Source of the DNA: Manis javanica
Lineage: Eukaryota > Chordata > Mammalia > Pholidota > Manidae
Direction: 5' to 3'
Assembly (NCBI RefSeq): GCF_040802235.1
Contig: NC_133156.1
Span: 111,444,173 to 111,508,172, forward strand
Length of the DNA: 64,000 nucleotides
This document shows, piece after piece, positions 24,351 to 36,927 of the stretch. The position numbers and the translations under genes are program-made. Numbering within the stretch: position 1 is the stretch's first letter; the number at the start of each line of letters is the position of its first letter. The notes under the pieces were generated by a model. It saw only the letters and a list, made by a program, of their open reading frames with translations. It did not search any database and had not been told where the DNA came from.

Positions 24351-24967
24351 TCGTATCCAACCTAGCCTTTTATAGATGTCAACAAAGTGGTTGGGTTGGG
24401 ACTGGCTCCCTCAAGGCTGGTGAAGGAGGAAAGAATTCTGAAAGGCAATTTAGAGTCTTTGGAGAAAGGAGAAAAGCCAAACAAAGCCCATCTGGAAAAT
24501 TCTTTATCCCAGGTGCAAACTCAGGGGCCAGAGGCCAGCTCCAAGTTGATGATTAAAGTGGTAGGTGGGACTGGGGCTAGAGTGGAGTGTTTGGAAAGTA
24601 GGGTAAATACAGTTCCAGGATGCTGGCTAAAAACAACCTCAGAGTGTCTCTGTCTTGCTCTTGTTGCCACTGGGTCCTGGATGTGTGGGTGTGTCCACCT
24701 GGTGTAGAAAGCTGATAAGGCAGATGAGGAGCTGAAAAGGAGATGTCTCCTCCTTTCCATTGTTGGGGTAGGAGAGAAGCAACACATCTTCTTGGAAGGA
24801 TCTCTACTGGAAAGTAGGTGTATGCTTTGGGAAACAAGGAGGTTAAAATAGGCTTCATCCCTGAGTAGAACAGAGTCAGTGTTTGGATTGAGGGAGAGTG
24901 TCCTAGGGACATCTTAGGAACTGTGGGCGGGGCTTGGGTGGCCAGGATTAGTAGGCATCTGTGTAAG
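24351..24967. other. Unassigned, slightly GC-richer DNA
   Basis: Long overlapping open frames on both strands (about 106 codons on +, 136 on -) reflect a lower stop frequency in GC-richer DNA. Neither has recognisable motifs. Confidence 0.45.
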
Positions 24968-25260
24968 TCTGGGCTCCCTGAAAACATTCTGTGCTAGAGA
25001 TATCCATGCAGGTGATTCATTGGGAGTACTCTCAGGAACACTATCTATAAAGGAGTGAATAAGCAGATTTGGTAAAAGAGAAGAGATAAACTTCAGTATA
25101 GTGGCAACAAAGGTCTCAGCCAATCCAAACAGAGCTCTGGAGTTGGGAGCACCCTTGAGGAAAGGAGTCCTTTCTCTCACCAAGCGTTGGATGCAAGCTG
25201 TCCAAGGAGGGGTGTAACCTTGGGTAAGGCAGCTTCCTTTGGCTGAACACAATCCTCAGA
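24968..25260 (+). mobile_element. Unnamed ancient repeat, copy B
   Basis: Start 'TCTGGGCTCCCTGAAAACATTCTGTG', then 'CATGCAGGTGATTCATTGGGAGTACTC', then 'AGAGCTCTGGAG' at 25131-25142 and 'GGTGTAACCTTGGG'. It aligns by eye in the same order with copies A and D. Family unknown. Confidence 0.5.
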
Positions 25261-26059
25261 GAGACACAGCTCTGAGCCTTTGGCAGTCACATTCCCTACA
25301 GCTAGAAGAATGAGTGAGTTGGTCTTGTGGGGGAGATCTGGATGGCGCATCACAGCATCCACTACGAAAACCCAGCTCTTGCCTCCTGCTAACCAGTGTG
25401 ACCCAATACAAGGGCTTCATAACTAGTCTTAGCCCAGTCTTCCTTAAGCCGTGTAAATTCATATGTAGTTGTTGGTAAAGAAACAAACATGCTTACAATT
25501 ACAATGTTTTTGTGCAAGTTCCAGAGTAGCTGGCCTGCCTGTCAGTAATTAGTATCTCCTCCTTTCAGGAAAGCATTCTTCCCAAGCCTGGGCTTGAGCC
25601 ACCCTCCGCACCCTAAGCCAGCTCCCAGACAAAGGGAAAAGCAAGAAGAACTCTATAGCAACCAAGATACGTCAATGATTGTCCCCATACCCACAGTTTA
25701 AATGAGTACAGATCCTCATTTAAAGGCACACATCCATAGATACCAGTCAAATATAGGGGGAGACATTGAACCTCACCCTACCTATAATCCGGGAAAGATT
25801 ATCGCTACTTCTTGGAAGATCCCACTCCTTATTAAAGAACCTTGGCACTTTATGTGATTTTGAGGCACACTTATAAAATGGTCTAAGTTCTAGTACATTA
25901 TCTTAAAAAGGATGGGTATTAAAAGCCTTGGCTCAAATTCTTTCTCTCTATCCAACTGTCATCATCATAATCAATAAATGCAACATATAATACAGTTGAC
26001 TTCTAATACTGGTTATTACCTATTATTTTGACATTAGCATCTGAAATACACCTTTAATG
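25261..26059. other. Unassigned DNA
   Basis: No supported feature. Confidence 0.5.
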
Positions 26060-26245
26060 AGTTACTACTATTTGTCCTATACTAAACACTTTCTACATAT
26101 TTTTTTCTTTTAATCCAGGCACCAGCTTTATCAATTAGACACAATTATACACCCATTTCACACATGATGACATTGAAATGTAGATGAGGTGGTTTGCCCA
26201 AGCTCATGTAGCTAGTCAGCGACAGAGGAACGCAGGTAGATGGAT
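26060..26245 (-). mobile_element. MIR SINE, diverged
   Basis: Reverse-orientation landmarks: 'CTATACTAAACACTTTCTACATA', 'CCCATTTCACACATGATGACATTGAAATG', 'TTTGCCCAAGCTCATGTAGCTAGTCAG' and 'GACAGAGGAACGCAGG' (MIR: CCATTTTACAGATGAGGAAACTGAGG, TTGCCCAAGGTCACACAGCTAGTAAG, GAGCCAGGATTCGAACCCAGG). Confidence 0.72.
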
Positions 26246-28611
26246 GTCAAGGCTTGAGAAGCTTCCTTTTGCAGCACACTGATGATCACCCAACCCTACA
26301 CCCCAAGAAGCTAATGAGCAGGACATGATTAAACAGCCTGTGATATAGAAAATAGAATACCATCACACTTAAAGAAATTAAAAATAAACAGACAGACTTA
26401 AGACTTTTAAAAAAGTACGTAAGACCCATATTTGAAGATCATTTATTTATCAGCTGCTTTTCATTTCCAACATCATTTGATATCATGGATGACTGGTGCA
26501 GATCCTCCATCTGAGGCACATGGGACAGAGAATCCTAACATCAATAATCTTTAAATCAAGAAAGTTTACTCCATATGTTCCCAACATAGTCCAAAGCCAG
26601 AAAAGTTCACAGCTCTACATTAAAATGTTAGAAAAAGATCACATTGCAGCAGCTGCTTATGTGGATTACCTAGTCTAGCCATTCTGCTAAGACTTAAAAA
26701 AACCTGTCTGAGTTGTAGGAATTAAAAAAAGCAAGCCTCTAAAATATCAAGTTGGTGCTTGTTGGTAAAGAACTGTGATTTCCCATTTGTTGCCCCAGAA
26801 GACTCAGGTGTATCTGAAATAAAGTCACGATGTTTTTCCATACTCTTAAGTCAGTGGAAGGTTTTGTTTCTGTACTTCTCCTCACGCCCTGCCGCCCCAA
26901 CTATGCTGTCTCCAGAACTATGGTTTCCCTTGAATTTTAAAATAGAAATCCTTGAAATGTTTTGCAGTGACTCAAAGCATGTTAGAATATCTCAGTTCTT
27001 TCTTATAACCATTTTGTGTAACTTCCTTTAATACTTTATAAAGAAATAAGATCAAATGAACTCTGTCCTCTACTGATGTCTTATGAGTAAGAACTAGTGA
27101 TACTATCACTGTGCATGTGTGTCTGTGCACACACCTGATTGCTGTCTTCAAAACCTCAAAGCTTGGTCTATAAGGCATGGTCTGGTCTCCATTTTACAAC
27201 TGGGAAAATGAAGTACAGTCTTGAAAGAGCTCTTGGAAAAAGTGTATTGAGGCTTTTCAGCTATCAAGTTGGACATCTTACTGAGCTCCCTATGTTCCCA
27301 TTTTCCTCCATAGTGCTCTGTTCAACAGCGTTGGTTTCTTGCCTTTCCTTTTTATTGTGGTTATTGTTGGGCTTAATCACAGTAAAACAATCAATGAAAG
27401 TAAGTCGGACAATAGAATATTTCTTTGTATGGTGATTTTAAAGACCTGATTTCTGAAATCATAAATTTTGTTCAGTATAATCATCTAGACTCAGAGGTGG
27501 AGATGATATTCTTTTCAGGGTTCAGAGATTTGTTGAGAAGGGAGAGAGTGTTAGGGTTCTGGCTCCACACTACTACATTTTTGTCATGGGAATAAAGTGA
27601 AGGTTAAATTGTTAATCTAGTTTGAGGATGTTTATGAAAAGTTATGAATTATTTGTAAAGTATCTATAAAACTGAAACAGAGGTCATATTTCTCATCTCG
27701 TTGCCTGTAATTTCAGAGTACTTAGGTTTCTGTTGTGAAATGTTTTCTCAACTAGAAATCCCAAGTTTCCTTATACATGGAGAGAAGTGGCATAAAAATA
27801 TACACAACTGATGCCACTTCAAGAAAGACCAATGAAATTCATGGTGTTGCTCCTGGAAGATAAACAGACTAAAAAGAGTCAGTATGCAGATCTCTTGTTT
27901 TACCCTTTGCATAATTTATTGGTTAAGATTTTGTTTGGCCACACGTAGCCTACACTTGAACTACAGTGGCTAATGAAATGGGTTGATTTTTCAGACATAA
28001 CAAGGACAGTGGAGATAATCATTTCCAGTCAATGTTTGAGGATGTTTCAGCGTCCTTCATTTTTCTAGCTCTGCCATCCTTAACATGTGGCTTTCATCTT
28101 CATGGGCCTAAGTTCCACATCTAGGCATCATGCTCACATTTCAGGCTAAGGATGAAAAGCAAAAAACAAAAGGCATATGTAAGCTTATTCTGTCTCTTTT
28201 GTGAATAAAAATAATAATAACTTATTATTTTTAAAGTTTCCCAGAATCCCATATAATAAAGTTGCTTTTATATCTCATTGGACAGAACTGGGTTGCATGA
28301 CCATAGCTAGCTGCAGTGGAGTTGGAGGAGGTATTTTAAAGTGGTAATATAGCCACCCTGAATTTCAATTTTTGTTATTAAGGAAAAAGTAGAGAACAGT
28401 TAATGGGTGGGAAGCAAAAATTAGGAATAGGATTAATGCCTGAGGAGAGGGAAGGACATACCTTTTCTTTCCTTCAAATATTTATACTAGATGCATTATG
28501 TAAGTTCACATGTTCCATCTTCCACAATGTTTCTCTTCACTCTATTTCCTCTGAATTCCTATGGCATTTTGTTCTTTACTTTAAATAATGTCATTGATCC
28601 CATTCTATTCA
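26246..28611. other. Unassigned AT-rich DNA
   Basis: No recognisable repeat, exon or RNA gene in 2.4 kb. A block at 28203-28231 is AT-only (AATAATAATAACTTATTATT). Confidence 0.45.
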
Positions 28612-28765
28612 GGTTAGTTGTTTACATGCCTATTTTTCTCATTTAGACAGTAAACTCCTCAAATATAGAGGCAGCATCTAATTCACCTCAGTAATCTCAT
28701 CATTCACTACCATGACTGGCACACCACTAGGAACTGAAAGTATTACTTGAATAAATATATGGACA
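28612..28765 (+). mobile_element. L2 3' tail
   Basis: 'GACAGTAAACTCCTCAAATATAGAGGCAGCATCTAATTCA', 'GACTGGCACACCACTAGGAACTGAAAGTATTACTTGAATAAATA' follow the L2 terminal consensus (AGACTGTAAGCTCCTTGAGGGCAGGGAC…CTGGCACATAGTAGG…TTGAATGAAT). Confidence 0.6.
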
Positions 28766-29469
28766 AAGTAAATGTGGTAGGTTATGATCCTAAGAAACAG
28801 ACTCTGAGATTCTGGGGTCTATCTACCTACCTCTTCTCAAGACTTCCTTAAATCCAGTCTTCTATTCTTTCTCTTTTTAAGCACTTGGCCATTCATAACC
28901 TTTTACCTTCACCTGCTCCTCTCACCCCAAGATTCTTCATGTACCTTTACCGTGGGCCAGTTTTTCTTTCTACACAAAGTAGATGTGCAGCATCACATGA
29001 AATCCTGTCTTTTGGAAGGGTTACCTCTCACCTTGAGTAAGATTATAACACAGCAATAAGCCAGTGTTGGCTTGTACCACACACCAAGATGACTCAGCTG
29101 TGAATAAAGCTCATTTTTTTTTCTTCCTTAAAGAAGATTTCCATCCCCAGTGCAGCCAAAGCTATAAGCTGAGGGACAGGTCCGGATGCAGTAGTTGTGG
29201 ATAACATGGGGCTTGGCTATTTGCTCAGGCCACAGTGTACTTTCTGGCCCTGCTTATGCTTGACCTTTGAAGTTCCACTTCTATCATATGATTTTGATTT
29301 GATGGATCTGGAAGAACTAGGACGGGTATCCTGATCCAGTTCACACTCAGGGCTGGCTTCATGGGGTTTGCAACCTGCTGAGTTGCATAGGTCCCTATGC
29401 TTAGAGGGGTCCCCAGCTTGGTTTAATTCTATGCCATCATCACCCTGAAATTTCTTTTTTTAAGGAACA
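28766..29469. other. Unassigned DNA
   Basis: No supported feature. Confidence 0.5.
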
Positions 29470-29925
29470 GGAATTTATTTTTTATATTGAGGTACATAGA
29501 GTAAAATGCACAAATCTTAGTGTACAGTTTGATGAATTTTGAAGTGTATATATTCATGTAACAATTGCCTAGGTCAAGGTATCAAACATTCTCACTAATT
29601 CTTTTTCCCCTTTACCTGATTCTTCCCTCAACACCCTGTCCCCTATGGCAATCACCAGTTTTCTGAGTCTATGAGTCTATTTCTGTTTTACTTGTTCATT
29701 TGTTTTGTTTTTACATTCCACATAGAAGTGAAATTAGACAGTATTTGTCTTTCTCTATCTGCCTTATTTCACTTAGCATAATACCCTCTAGGTCATCTGT
29801 ATTGTTGCAAGTGGCAAGATTTCATTCTTTTTTATGGCTAAATAATTTTCCATTTATATATGTACCATATCTCTTTTATCCATTCATGTGTTGATAGATA
29901 ATTTAGGTTGCTTAATCTTAAATTT
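29470..29925 (-). mobile_element. Ancient L1M fragment (3' UTR and ORF2 end)
   Basis: On + it reads 'TTTATATTGAGGTACATAGAGTAAAATGCACAAATCTTAGTGTACAGTTTGATGAATTTTGA', the antisense of old L1M 3' UTRs. It then runs into the ORF2 C-terminal coding part in reverse ('TTTCACTTAGCATAATACCCTCTAGG', 'TTTTATCCATTCATGTGTTGATAG'). It is much more diverged than the L1s at 12.2 and 49.7 kb and has a different 3' UTR, so it is an older subfamily. No target-site duplication is visible. Confidence 0.8.
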
Positions 29926-30889
29926 CTTAATAATTTTATCTTTGCACTATATTTTGTAAGTGATGTCCAATGGGACAATGGAATATGTGCACAATAAGCA
30001 GCAGAGGTAGGTGCAGTTTGCATGTCCATCATGCTTTGCCATTTCATCAGCACAAATATTTGCCATGTTCCAGGAACACAGAATTCACCCAGCATACATG
30101 GAGTTCAGAAAAATGCAAAGCAAGTATACAATAAGCATTTTAAGTTTGCAACTAAGGAGTGGGGAATGGGATCACAGAAATAAAGAGGTCATAGGTTTTT
30201 TTTCCAGTCCTTCCTTACTCATCAGTAAACTGAAGATGGTGTTAGTAGAATGTACATGTATCAAGAAGTGAAATGAAAGCAGTTGAGTTATTTTTGTGTA
30301 GTGTTTCCTCTGTTCTGCTAAGAATGAAATACAGATGCATATATGAGCTAGGAAATGCGAACTGTGTCATTTCAGTGTTCCTGCACATGAGTTGAACAGT
30401 CTTATATTTCCACTTCAAACTGATATTGCACAATATGAAGATGACTGGTAAGATTCATGCTAACAATTTAACATTTTAATTGAGTACAGCAGACAGCAAA
30501 TAAGAACCCCATGAGAAGTTAGGGATGGCAGAAGAAAGTGAAAGAGGTTTATATTTTAGAACCTTTGGCATCCCCTTTGTCCTTTTTTTTTGAACAAGGG
30601 CCCTACACAATTTCAATTTTGCACTGGGTCATGCAAATTACATAGGTGGTCCTTCCACCACTGTGAAGTTTTTCACAATTGTGTTGCATGCAAAGAGCAA
30701 TCAGTACATCATCTACCACTCATCTTCCTTGCTTGCCAGTCTGTGAGTGATTCAGCTCCAAAATCTTATTTCAGAATCTGTTTCCCATGATAGCATCTAA
30801 GTTTGGTTCCTGGGGGAAAAGCTCTGAGATGGAGTTTGCTCCTAGGTGCACCTGGGTATCATCTCAGGACTATCTGTGAGAAGTAAGGG
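29926..30889. other. Unassigned DNA
   Basis: No recognisable repeat or exon. Confidence 0.5.
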
Positions 30890-31200
30890 AAGCAGGAAGT
30901 CAGAGGGAGAAGTTGCTGTATAATGTCATTGCAGCAGGAGCTTTGGATGACATGACAGGGAGTTCTAGGGCTAGGATGGTCATCAGAGTTGTCCCAGGTG
31001 AAGCAAGGGGCTTAAGCCTTTTACCCTCACATTGTTCAGGCACTGGATGTGGGCTGCACCCAGCGGAAGGGGTCATAACTTCTGGTCAGGCACTGTCTTC
31101 AGCTGAGTGCTGAAGAAGATTCCTGGAGAAGTGCCTAGTAGTAAGCCCCGGCAGCCAGCACTTGCAGCAGCTGGGGAGTGAGTGCCACAGCCTTGAAAGA
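30890..31200 (+). mobile_element. Unnamed ancient repeat, copy C
   Basis: 'AGTCAGAGGGAGAAG', 'CAGAGTTGTCCCAGGTGAAGCAAGGGGCTTAAGCCTTTTACCCTCACATTG' and 'CACTGGATGTGGGCTGC'. The 13-mer AAGCCTTTTACCC (31014-31026) is identical to that in copy D (48355-48367), and the flanking order agrees. The first third is hard to match, so the left border is uncertain; a 'GGGAAGCAGGA' motif resembling copy A occurs just before it (30888-30898). Confidence 0.45.
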
Positions 31201-31743
31201 AGTCCGGGCAGCACAGAGTAGCATCCACTGAACAAGGCTTGTGCAGCAGCCTAAACAGGGAGGTACTGGCACATTCCTAAAGAAGCAAAAGGTTTTCTTT
31301 CAGTCTTCCAGATTTTAAACATTCAGACAATGTAGAGCAGGCAAGAAAAATGCTGCTGTCAGGTACACTGTATAATTACTAAAAATAGAAACAGGTGGTA
31401 TCGGCTTTAGTACAAGAAAAACTAGTACTTTTAAGAAAAAAATAATCCCCCACCCCTGCCACCACCACCATTTTTGTTCCAGTGATTCATGTTCAAAGCC
31501 TATTCTGTTTAGCCTCTTGACTTATAGAGAAATGTGGAAGCTAGCATACTCTTTTTAAAAAGTGTTACCTTTGTCACTCTGTTACAGTAGAAAACAAGTG
31601 GAACACATCAACTGTATAAGACAACTGTTGGGACTCAGAATCCAAATGTCTGCAGTATATTATGCAGTTGTTGAATTAAAAATAAAATATTTTCCTTATA
31701 TTGATGAGATTACATGAGGGCTAGGCTGAAATGGCATATTTCA
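31201..31743. other. Unassigned DNA
   Basis: Nothing recognised. Confidence 0.5.
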
Positions 31744-31774
31744 TGTGTGTGTGTGTGTGTGTGCGTGTGTGCGG
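31744..31774. repeat. (GT)n microsatellite
   Basis: About 15 GT units with GC interruptions. Confidence 0.9.
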
Positions 31775-33424
31775 GTATGTAGGTTAGGGGTAGAATGGAG
31801 GGGGCACACCTTACAGGTTTAAACTGGGCAGGCCCAGGGTAATCATGCTTGGCCTGGTTCCCATGGTACAAGCTTGTACTGGGCCATGAAAGATGATGCT
31901 TGGCCCTGGGTGTGACACCTGGTGCAGGGGCTGAAAGGAAGGCATGCCTTGTCACGGGTCTTCCTAGATGCTTTCTGGATTTCTTCACCATTGTCAGAAG
32001 CTTCTTTTAAACATGCGAATCATGTGCATTGCCATGGCACTGTTCCTTCTGGGAAGTAGCCTGCCAATTGTTCTTTCTCACTGGTGTGTGTAATCCTGGG
32101 TAATGGGGAAGATGGGCAAGAAGTCAATTTTTTCTCTCCACACAATCAAGAACTCTGTATTTTTTGGTTCAGAGGAAAAAATCAGGTTGGGCAGTGAACA
32201 GAGTATCCAAGGTTATGGTGAGAGCTGGGCCCTAGCTCTCTCTGTTGGCCTAACTGGTTCTGTACAGGGAAGTAGGGTCAGAAGAAGAGGTCAAACATTC
32301 TGGGGAATGGAGGAAAGCTCAAAGCACTGCTTCAAATAGAAAAGACAGGCTGAACTTCTTAGATCCTTTTTATCTAACTTTTCTTTCTCCAGCTATGGGC
32401 AGGGGGCATCTTGGAGAATGATATTTAATCATTAGTTATAATCTTATAAAGGAACAGAGTATTGTTTTGAACCTTGAAGCTGACTGGTTCCATATATATA
32501 GCTAAGTAGAGCATGAATTGCCATTAAATGAACTTGAAATAGAGGAAAAATGCTTCATGAGTTGGAAAGAGATGCTGGTGCATTATTGCTGATTTTGAAA
32601 GACCAAACTTGAACTAAAGTCTTATCATCATGAACAGAGCAGATTGTCCATCAGGGAATCCAGTGGAAGACAGCACCACAGAAACTCTGCCTGGTGCTTA
32701 CATACATCTTTATTGCCACAGAAATGAAATTCTGACTCAAGATTAAAAATTCTCATTAAAGTGGGAAAGATTTCTTCAATGCCTCCTTGACAGGGCATTC
32801 AGCCACTGTACTTTTTCTTCATTGAATACTGTCCCCCCTCTCAGTACCCCCCTAGGAAACAAAATTACACAGCCTTCAAGATGCCTTCTCTTCCCATAAA
32901 ACAATAATCACATTGTAAATCCCCAAGTATGCTGCAATAGGTGTCTCTCTGGTCCTTTATTAATGCCGCTGGCATTTGTCTAGCTTTAGAAAAGCTTTTG
33001 GCTCCATGTCCTACTCATATTTTTGGGCTATAGCTTGCTAGAGTTGTCAGGACAAGTAAAACATTTCCCTTTCAGCATTCATTACAAGTAAAAAAATCCT
33101 ATTGTATTTCTTGAAAGTGACTTGTGTCGCATCTCCTTTTTTGGGATAGAGTTATAGCTTAAGATTTGGTCAATGGTATGCCTTTCAGTTGTGAAAATAA
33201 TGCAAATGTTTAGAGACTGAGAGATGCCGAAATTCATATGAGCTTTATTCATTCATTTGCCACACCTACAGGATGCTGGAAAATTGTATAGAAATGTTTT
33301 AATGTGTAATCTTCTGTCATAATTTCCTAACTTGAACTCTGAATTCCAGGTGAAATCCGTATTGAAGGGAAGGAACAAATTGCTACAGAATGCAGACTTA
33401 TCTTGACTAATATTTTTTCAGTTT
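31775..33424. other. Unassigned DNA
   Basis: No supported repeat or gene. Confidence 0.5.
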
Positions 33425-33810
33425 ATATTTTTTTTAATGAAAAATTATTAAGTAAATGTTTATATATGCTTATTTTTGTAAAAGCTATTGTGTTTACAAG
33501 CAGGAAGAAAAACCACTTATGCATGCTATTGCAAACATTTCAGGAAAGATAGTGACATATATAAGGAAGAAAACATAAATATTCATAATCTCACCATCCA
33601 GGGAAGATCAGCATTAAGGAAGTGTTTTACAGTTTATTTGTCTATTTATACATGTGCAGGTGTATTTTAGCAACATGGGATTGTATAGTACATGTTGGCT
33701 GGGCCTTGCTTATTTTATTCCTCAATAAATTAGACACATCATTCCTCATCTTTTTTAGTGAACAGATAGACTTGTGCATGTGTTCACTAAAGAAAAGTAT
33801 CTGTCTTTAG
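33425..33810 (-). mobile_element. Ancient L1M-like fragment
   Basis: 'AAAACATAAATATTCATAATCTCACCATCCAGGGAAGATCAGCATTAA', 'GCAACATGGGATTGTATAGTACATG', 'ATTAGACACATCATTCCTCATC' resemble the antisense of an old, widely dispersed LINE-1 3' region (…AAAATCACCCATAATCCCACCACCCAGAGATAACC…GGGATCATACTGTACATAC…). The assignment to L1M rather than another old element is tentative. Confidence 0.4.
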
Positions 33811-34819
33811 ATTGCTTGCTATTGCAAAAGTGTTAACAGTATCATAGCAAATGAATTGTCCATTACTTTGTTAACAGTTTGGTGGAAAGACTGAATAGGC
33901 AGGAAGAAACAACTTAAAATTTTTGCTTTGAACTTCTTGCTTAATTATACTGAAGGAAAGGTTTTGGGGACAAAGGTTTTTTGACTTTCATAGAGCCAAA
34001 CAAAATGATCAAGAGTTGTTAAAAGACCTCTCAGGATATTTTAGTGCTGTGGGTTTCCTGGGGGAACGGCTGGGCCATGGTAAGAAATATGTCCACAAAC
34101 CTTAGTCAAGGTCTTCCATCTGTCAGGAAAGCATATGAAATATAGCCATGATATTTTTTTGGACTGCCAAGAGTCAACTCTAAACTCCATACCATTATTC
34201 ACTCCCAGATTTTCCCCTTTCATTTTTATTTCTAGCTGTGCATAGAACCCAAACTGAATTAAGGCCAGGAATTAGGGTAGGAAGTTTATAAGGACATTAT
34301 ATTTGAAAGAGTTTACCTTATGTAGACAAAGTCAGAATTCTTTTTAGTCAAAATGCAGGTTGCCTTTTTTTTTAGTCACATGATGCTTGTGTAAACAAAA
34401 GGAGATTATGTAATGAAACTAGAATCCAGTAAAAACTTACCTGTTCAGGATTTTGTAACAAAACAGAGTCAGCCAAACGTGTCAAGTACTGCCAAAGGTG
34501 AGAAATCTAAACTGGTGGAAAGTTGGCCATGTTTCCTGAGCCTGAGCTCAATTGTTAAGTGAGTGCCTGGACTGACTCATGATGGAAATGCTCGACAGCA
34601 CTTACAGGGTGTGACTGCTTCAGTGTGACTGCACATGCCCACGTGGCCTTCCAGGTTGATCCAAAAGGCATGCCTCTTTGCTGTATCATACTTACCTCCC
34701 ATACTTCTGAAATGAAACTTATAACCCAGAAAGGATAAAACTCCTGGGAAAATAAATGAAAGACTGAAATTACCAGCAGTCTTGGCTTATGATATCACAT
34801 GACTCTGAAAGCCTTTTGT
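33811..34819. other. Unassigned DNA
   Basis: No recognisable feature. Confidence 0.5.
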
Positions 34820-34895
34820 TGATAGAATCATAGGGCTGGAAATGATGGAAGGAGGTCATTGAGTTCATTTTCCAGCCTAAGGCAGAACTGTAAAT
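34820..34895 (-). mobile_element. CR1/L3-type LINE tail
   Basis: 'GATAGAATCATAGGGCTGGAAATGATGGAAGGAGGTCATTGAGTTCATTTTCCAGCC' matches the reverse complement of CR1-clade 3' ends (AATCATAGAA…TTGGAAGGGACCTTAGAGGTCATCTAGTCCAACCC). Short and diverged. Confidence 0.5.
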
Positions 34896-35499
34896 GTACC
34901 ACTGATGGCTTTGCTTCTTGTTAAAATGGTGTTTCTTTAATAAGAAATTACCATTTCCCCCCCAATAATAATTAACTTGTGTTTGGTTTAGTTACAGTAA
35001 CTTTGTCTCACTGTTTGTTGCAGAATGAAACAGAGATACTTGCTACTGGGTGATTAGTTTTCTCATGGAATTAATTTGTAACTGATGAGATTAAATAGTC
35101 AAAACGATCTAACAAAATAATAGCAAGTTAAGGTAGTTACAAATACACACACACACACACATACATGTCACATCATCAGCAAAAGCATATTGTCACAGAC
35201 ATATTTTCAAAAACCAGGTTCCCAGGAATTAGGTTAAAGTTTGGGAAAAAGAGTATGAAAATCTCCTGAAGCATTTTGCCACATTCAATGCTTTTGCCTT
35301 AAGTTCAACTATGTAAACAATCAAGTTTTTACATTTTTCTCATTCATAAAACCAACCAATTCTAGAAGAAATAAATGGAATTCATAAATTTTTTGATGCT
35401 TTCTTGAGTTGAATTCATACTGCTAAAAAAATTGTTTTCATGTTTTGCTTCTTCTGTCTTCAGACTATATTTTGAACAAAAATACCTCGTGCAAATCAA
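34896..35499. other. Unassigned DNA with a short (CA)n tract
   Basis: A (CA)9 tract lies at about 35144-35161. Nothing else is recognised. Confidence 0.5.
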
Positions 35500-35587
35500 T
35501 GCCAGATTTTTGGGTCACTTGGAATGAACTGTAGGCCAAAATAAACTCACATGTAAGCACTACCCACAAGATTTCAAATGGATTTGG
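35500..35587 (+). repeat. Diverged repeat pair, copy 1
   Basis: About 88 bp containing 'GGTCACTTGGAATGA', 'CCAAAATAAACTCACA' and a closing 'GGATTTGG'. It aligns end to end, with few gaps, to 36839-36927 in the same orientation. Local duplication or two copies of an unnamed old repeat. Confidence 0.6.
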
Positions 35588-36546
35588 GAATTAAGACAAA
35601 GTTACATAAAAGAGTTAAACAACAAGTTAAAAGTTAATACAAGACTGTTGCAGATAGTGCATAATGAATTACCAAATAGGTAGTAAAGACAATTGCTTGA
35701 GGCCAAAGGTGGAAGAGCAATCATATCATCTCTATTACAAAAGAGATTCAGAACAGATAATCTTTATGGACCCCTGCAGGTTCTAGTTGGATGCTATTCA
35801 CCCATTCAGTCAGTGTGAATGGCGTGACTAAAGTCACTGAAGTTGTAACTACAGAGAAAAACATAAAGAAAAGACTCCTTCTTGAGTTTATTGCCTTCCA
35901 TCTTTATTGTTTATTGTCCTGCTATGGGAGACAGATGTGTAAAGATATAAATTATGTATACAATTTACTTTGATGTTATGCATTTACATACAGCCAAACA
36001 TCAAATTCATATCAAGAAAAATATGCACCCCTTTACCTCCCCCCTCCAGTACTGGAAGCTGTCATGCCCACTTCTTTGCTCCTACCTTGCCCTTCATGCC
36101 CTTTTTCATCACTGCTCACTATAACCCCCTTGCTATGATCTTTGTGGATTTGTCCCCTATTTCTGGCAATGTGCTTCTCCTTGAACTTGGTGGCAACTTT
36201 GGCTTTCCTAATTTTTAACGCTGGGAAGCCCCTGAGGCATATCTGCTACTGGCTTTTGGCTTTTCTGGCTGCCAAACTCTGTCTTGCATCAAATCCTTCC
36301 CAGTCTTCACACTAGGAGGCTATGCTCAGATTGTATCTTGAAAGATGAACGGCATCCACATAAGATAAAGTACAAGAGCATTCCAAACCAAGGCAATAGC
36401 ATATTCCAAGATTAAAAAACCATGAAACTAGCTGGCAAATTCACTGTGCTGTGATGATGTATTCAGATATTAAATCATCTTTGGAGGGACTTCTGTAGCT
36501 CCATATGCAATTTAATGGCTTGAATCTTGGCAGAGCCCTCAGAGGT
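35588..36546. other. Unassigned DNA
   Basis: No supported feature. Confidence 0.5.
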
Positions 36547-36569
36547 TTTATATATATATATATATATGT
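36547..36569. repeat. (TA)n microsatellite
   Basis: About ten TA units, ending in a single TG. Confidence 0.85.
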
Positions 36570-36838
36570 AGCCTACCTGCTCTAGTTGCTCTAATGCATA
36601 AGTATCCTAGGTTGAGCTTTAAGGATACTATCTTAGGACCTCGATTTTTGTTACCTTTGGTACTTACAAGATTATGTACTTGAAAGTATGCTGTCAGACA
36701 CCCATTATCTTTGAGATGTTTTCTAGTTCACCTGCCATCTTTACCACATCTCCTCAGAGCAAGGTCTTCAAATTTCACCCTACTTCAAACAGGTCGTCTT
36801 GAAAGAGCTTCAGGTTTGCATGTGTTGCCTCACCTCTA

Positions 36839-36927
36839 TCCAGATTTTCTGGTCACTTGGAATGACCTTCAGACCAAATCAAACTCACACACAGACATGC
36901 CCTCAAGAGTATTATGGTTGTATTTGG
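36839..36927 (+). repeat. Diverged repeat pair, copy 2
   Basis: Partner of 35500-35587: identical 15-mer 'GGTCACTTGGAATGA', then 'CCAAATCAAACTCACA' and 'TGTATTTGG'. The two copies are about 1.34 kb apart. Confidence 0.6.

Noticed and set aside
24577-24987. 136-codon minus-strand frame
   Set aside because: Overlaps equally long frames on the other strand in GC-richer DNA; no motif, no splice or promoter context.
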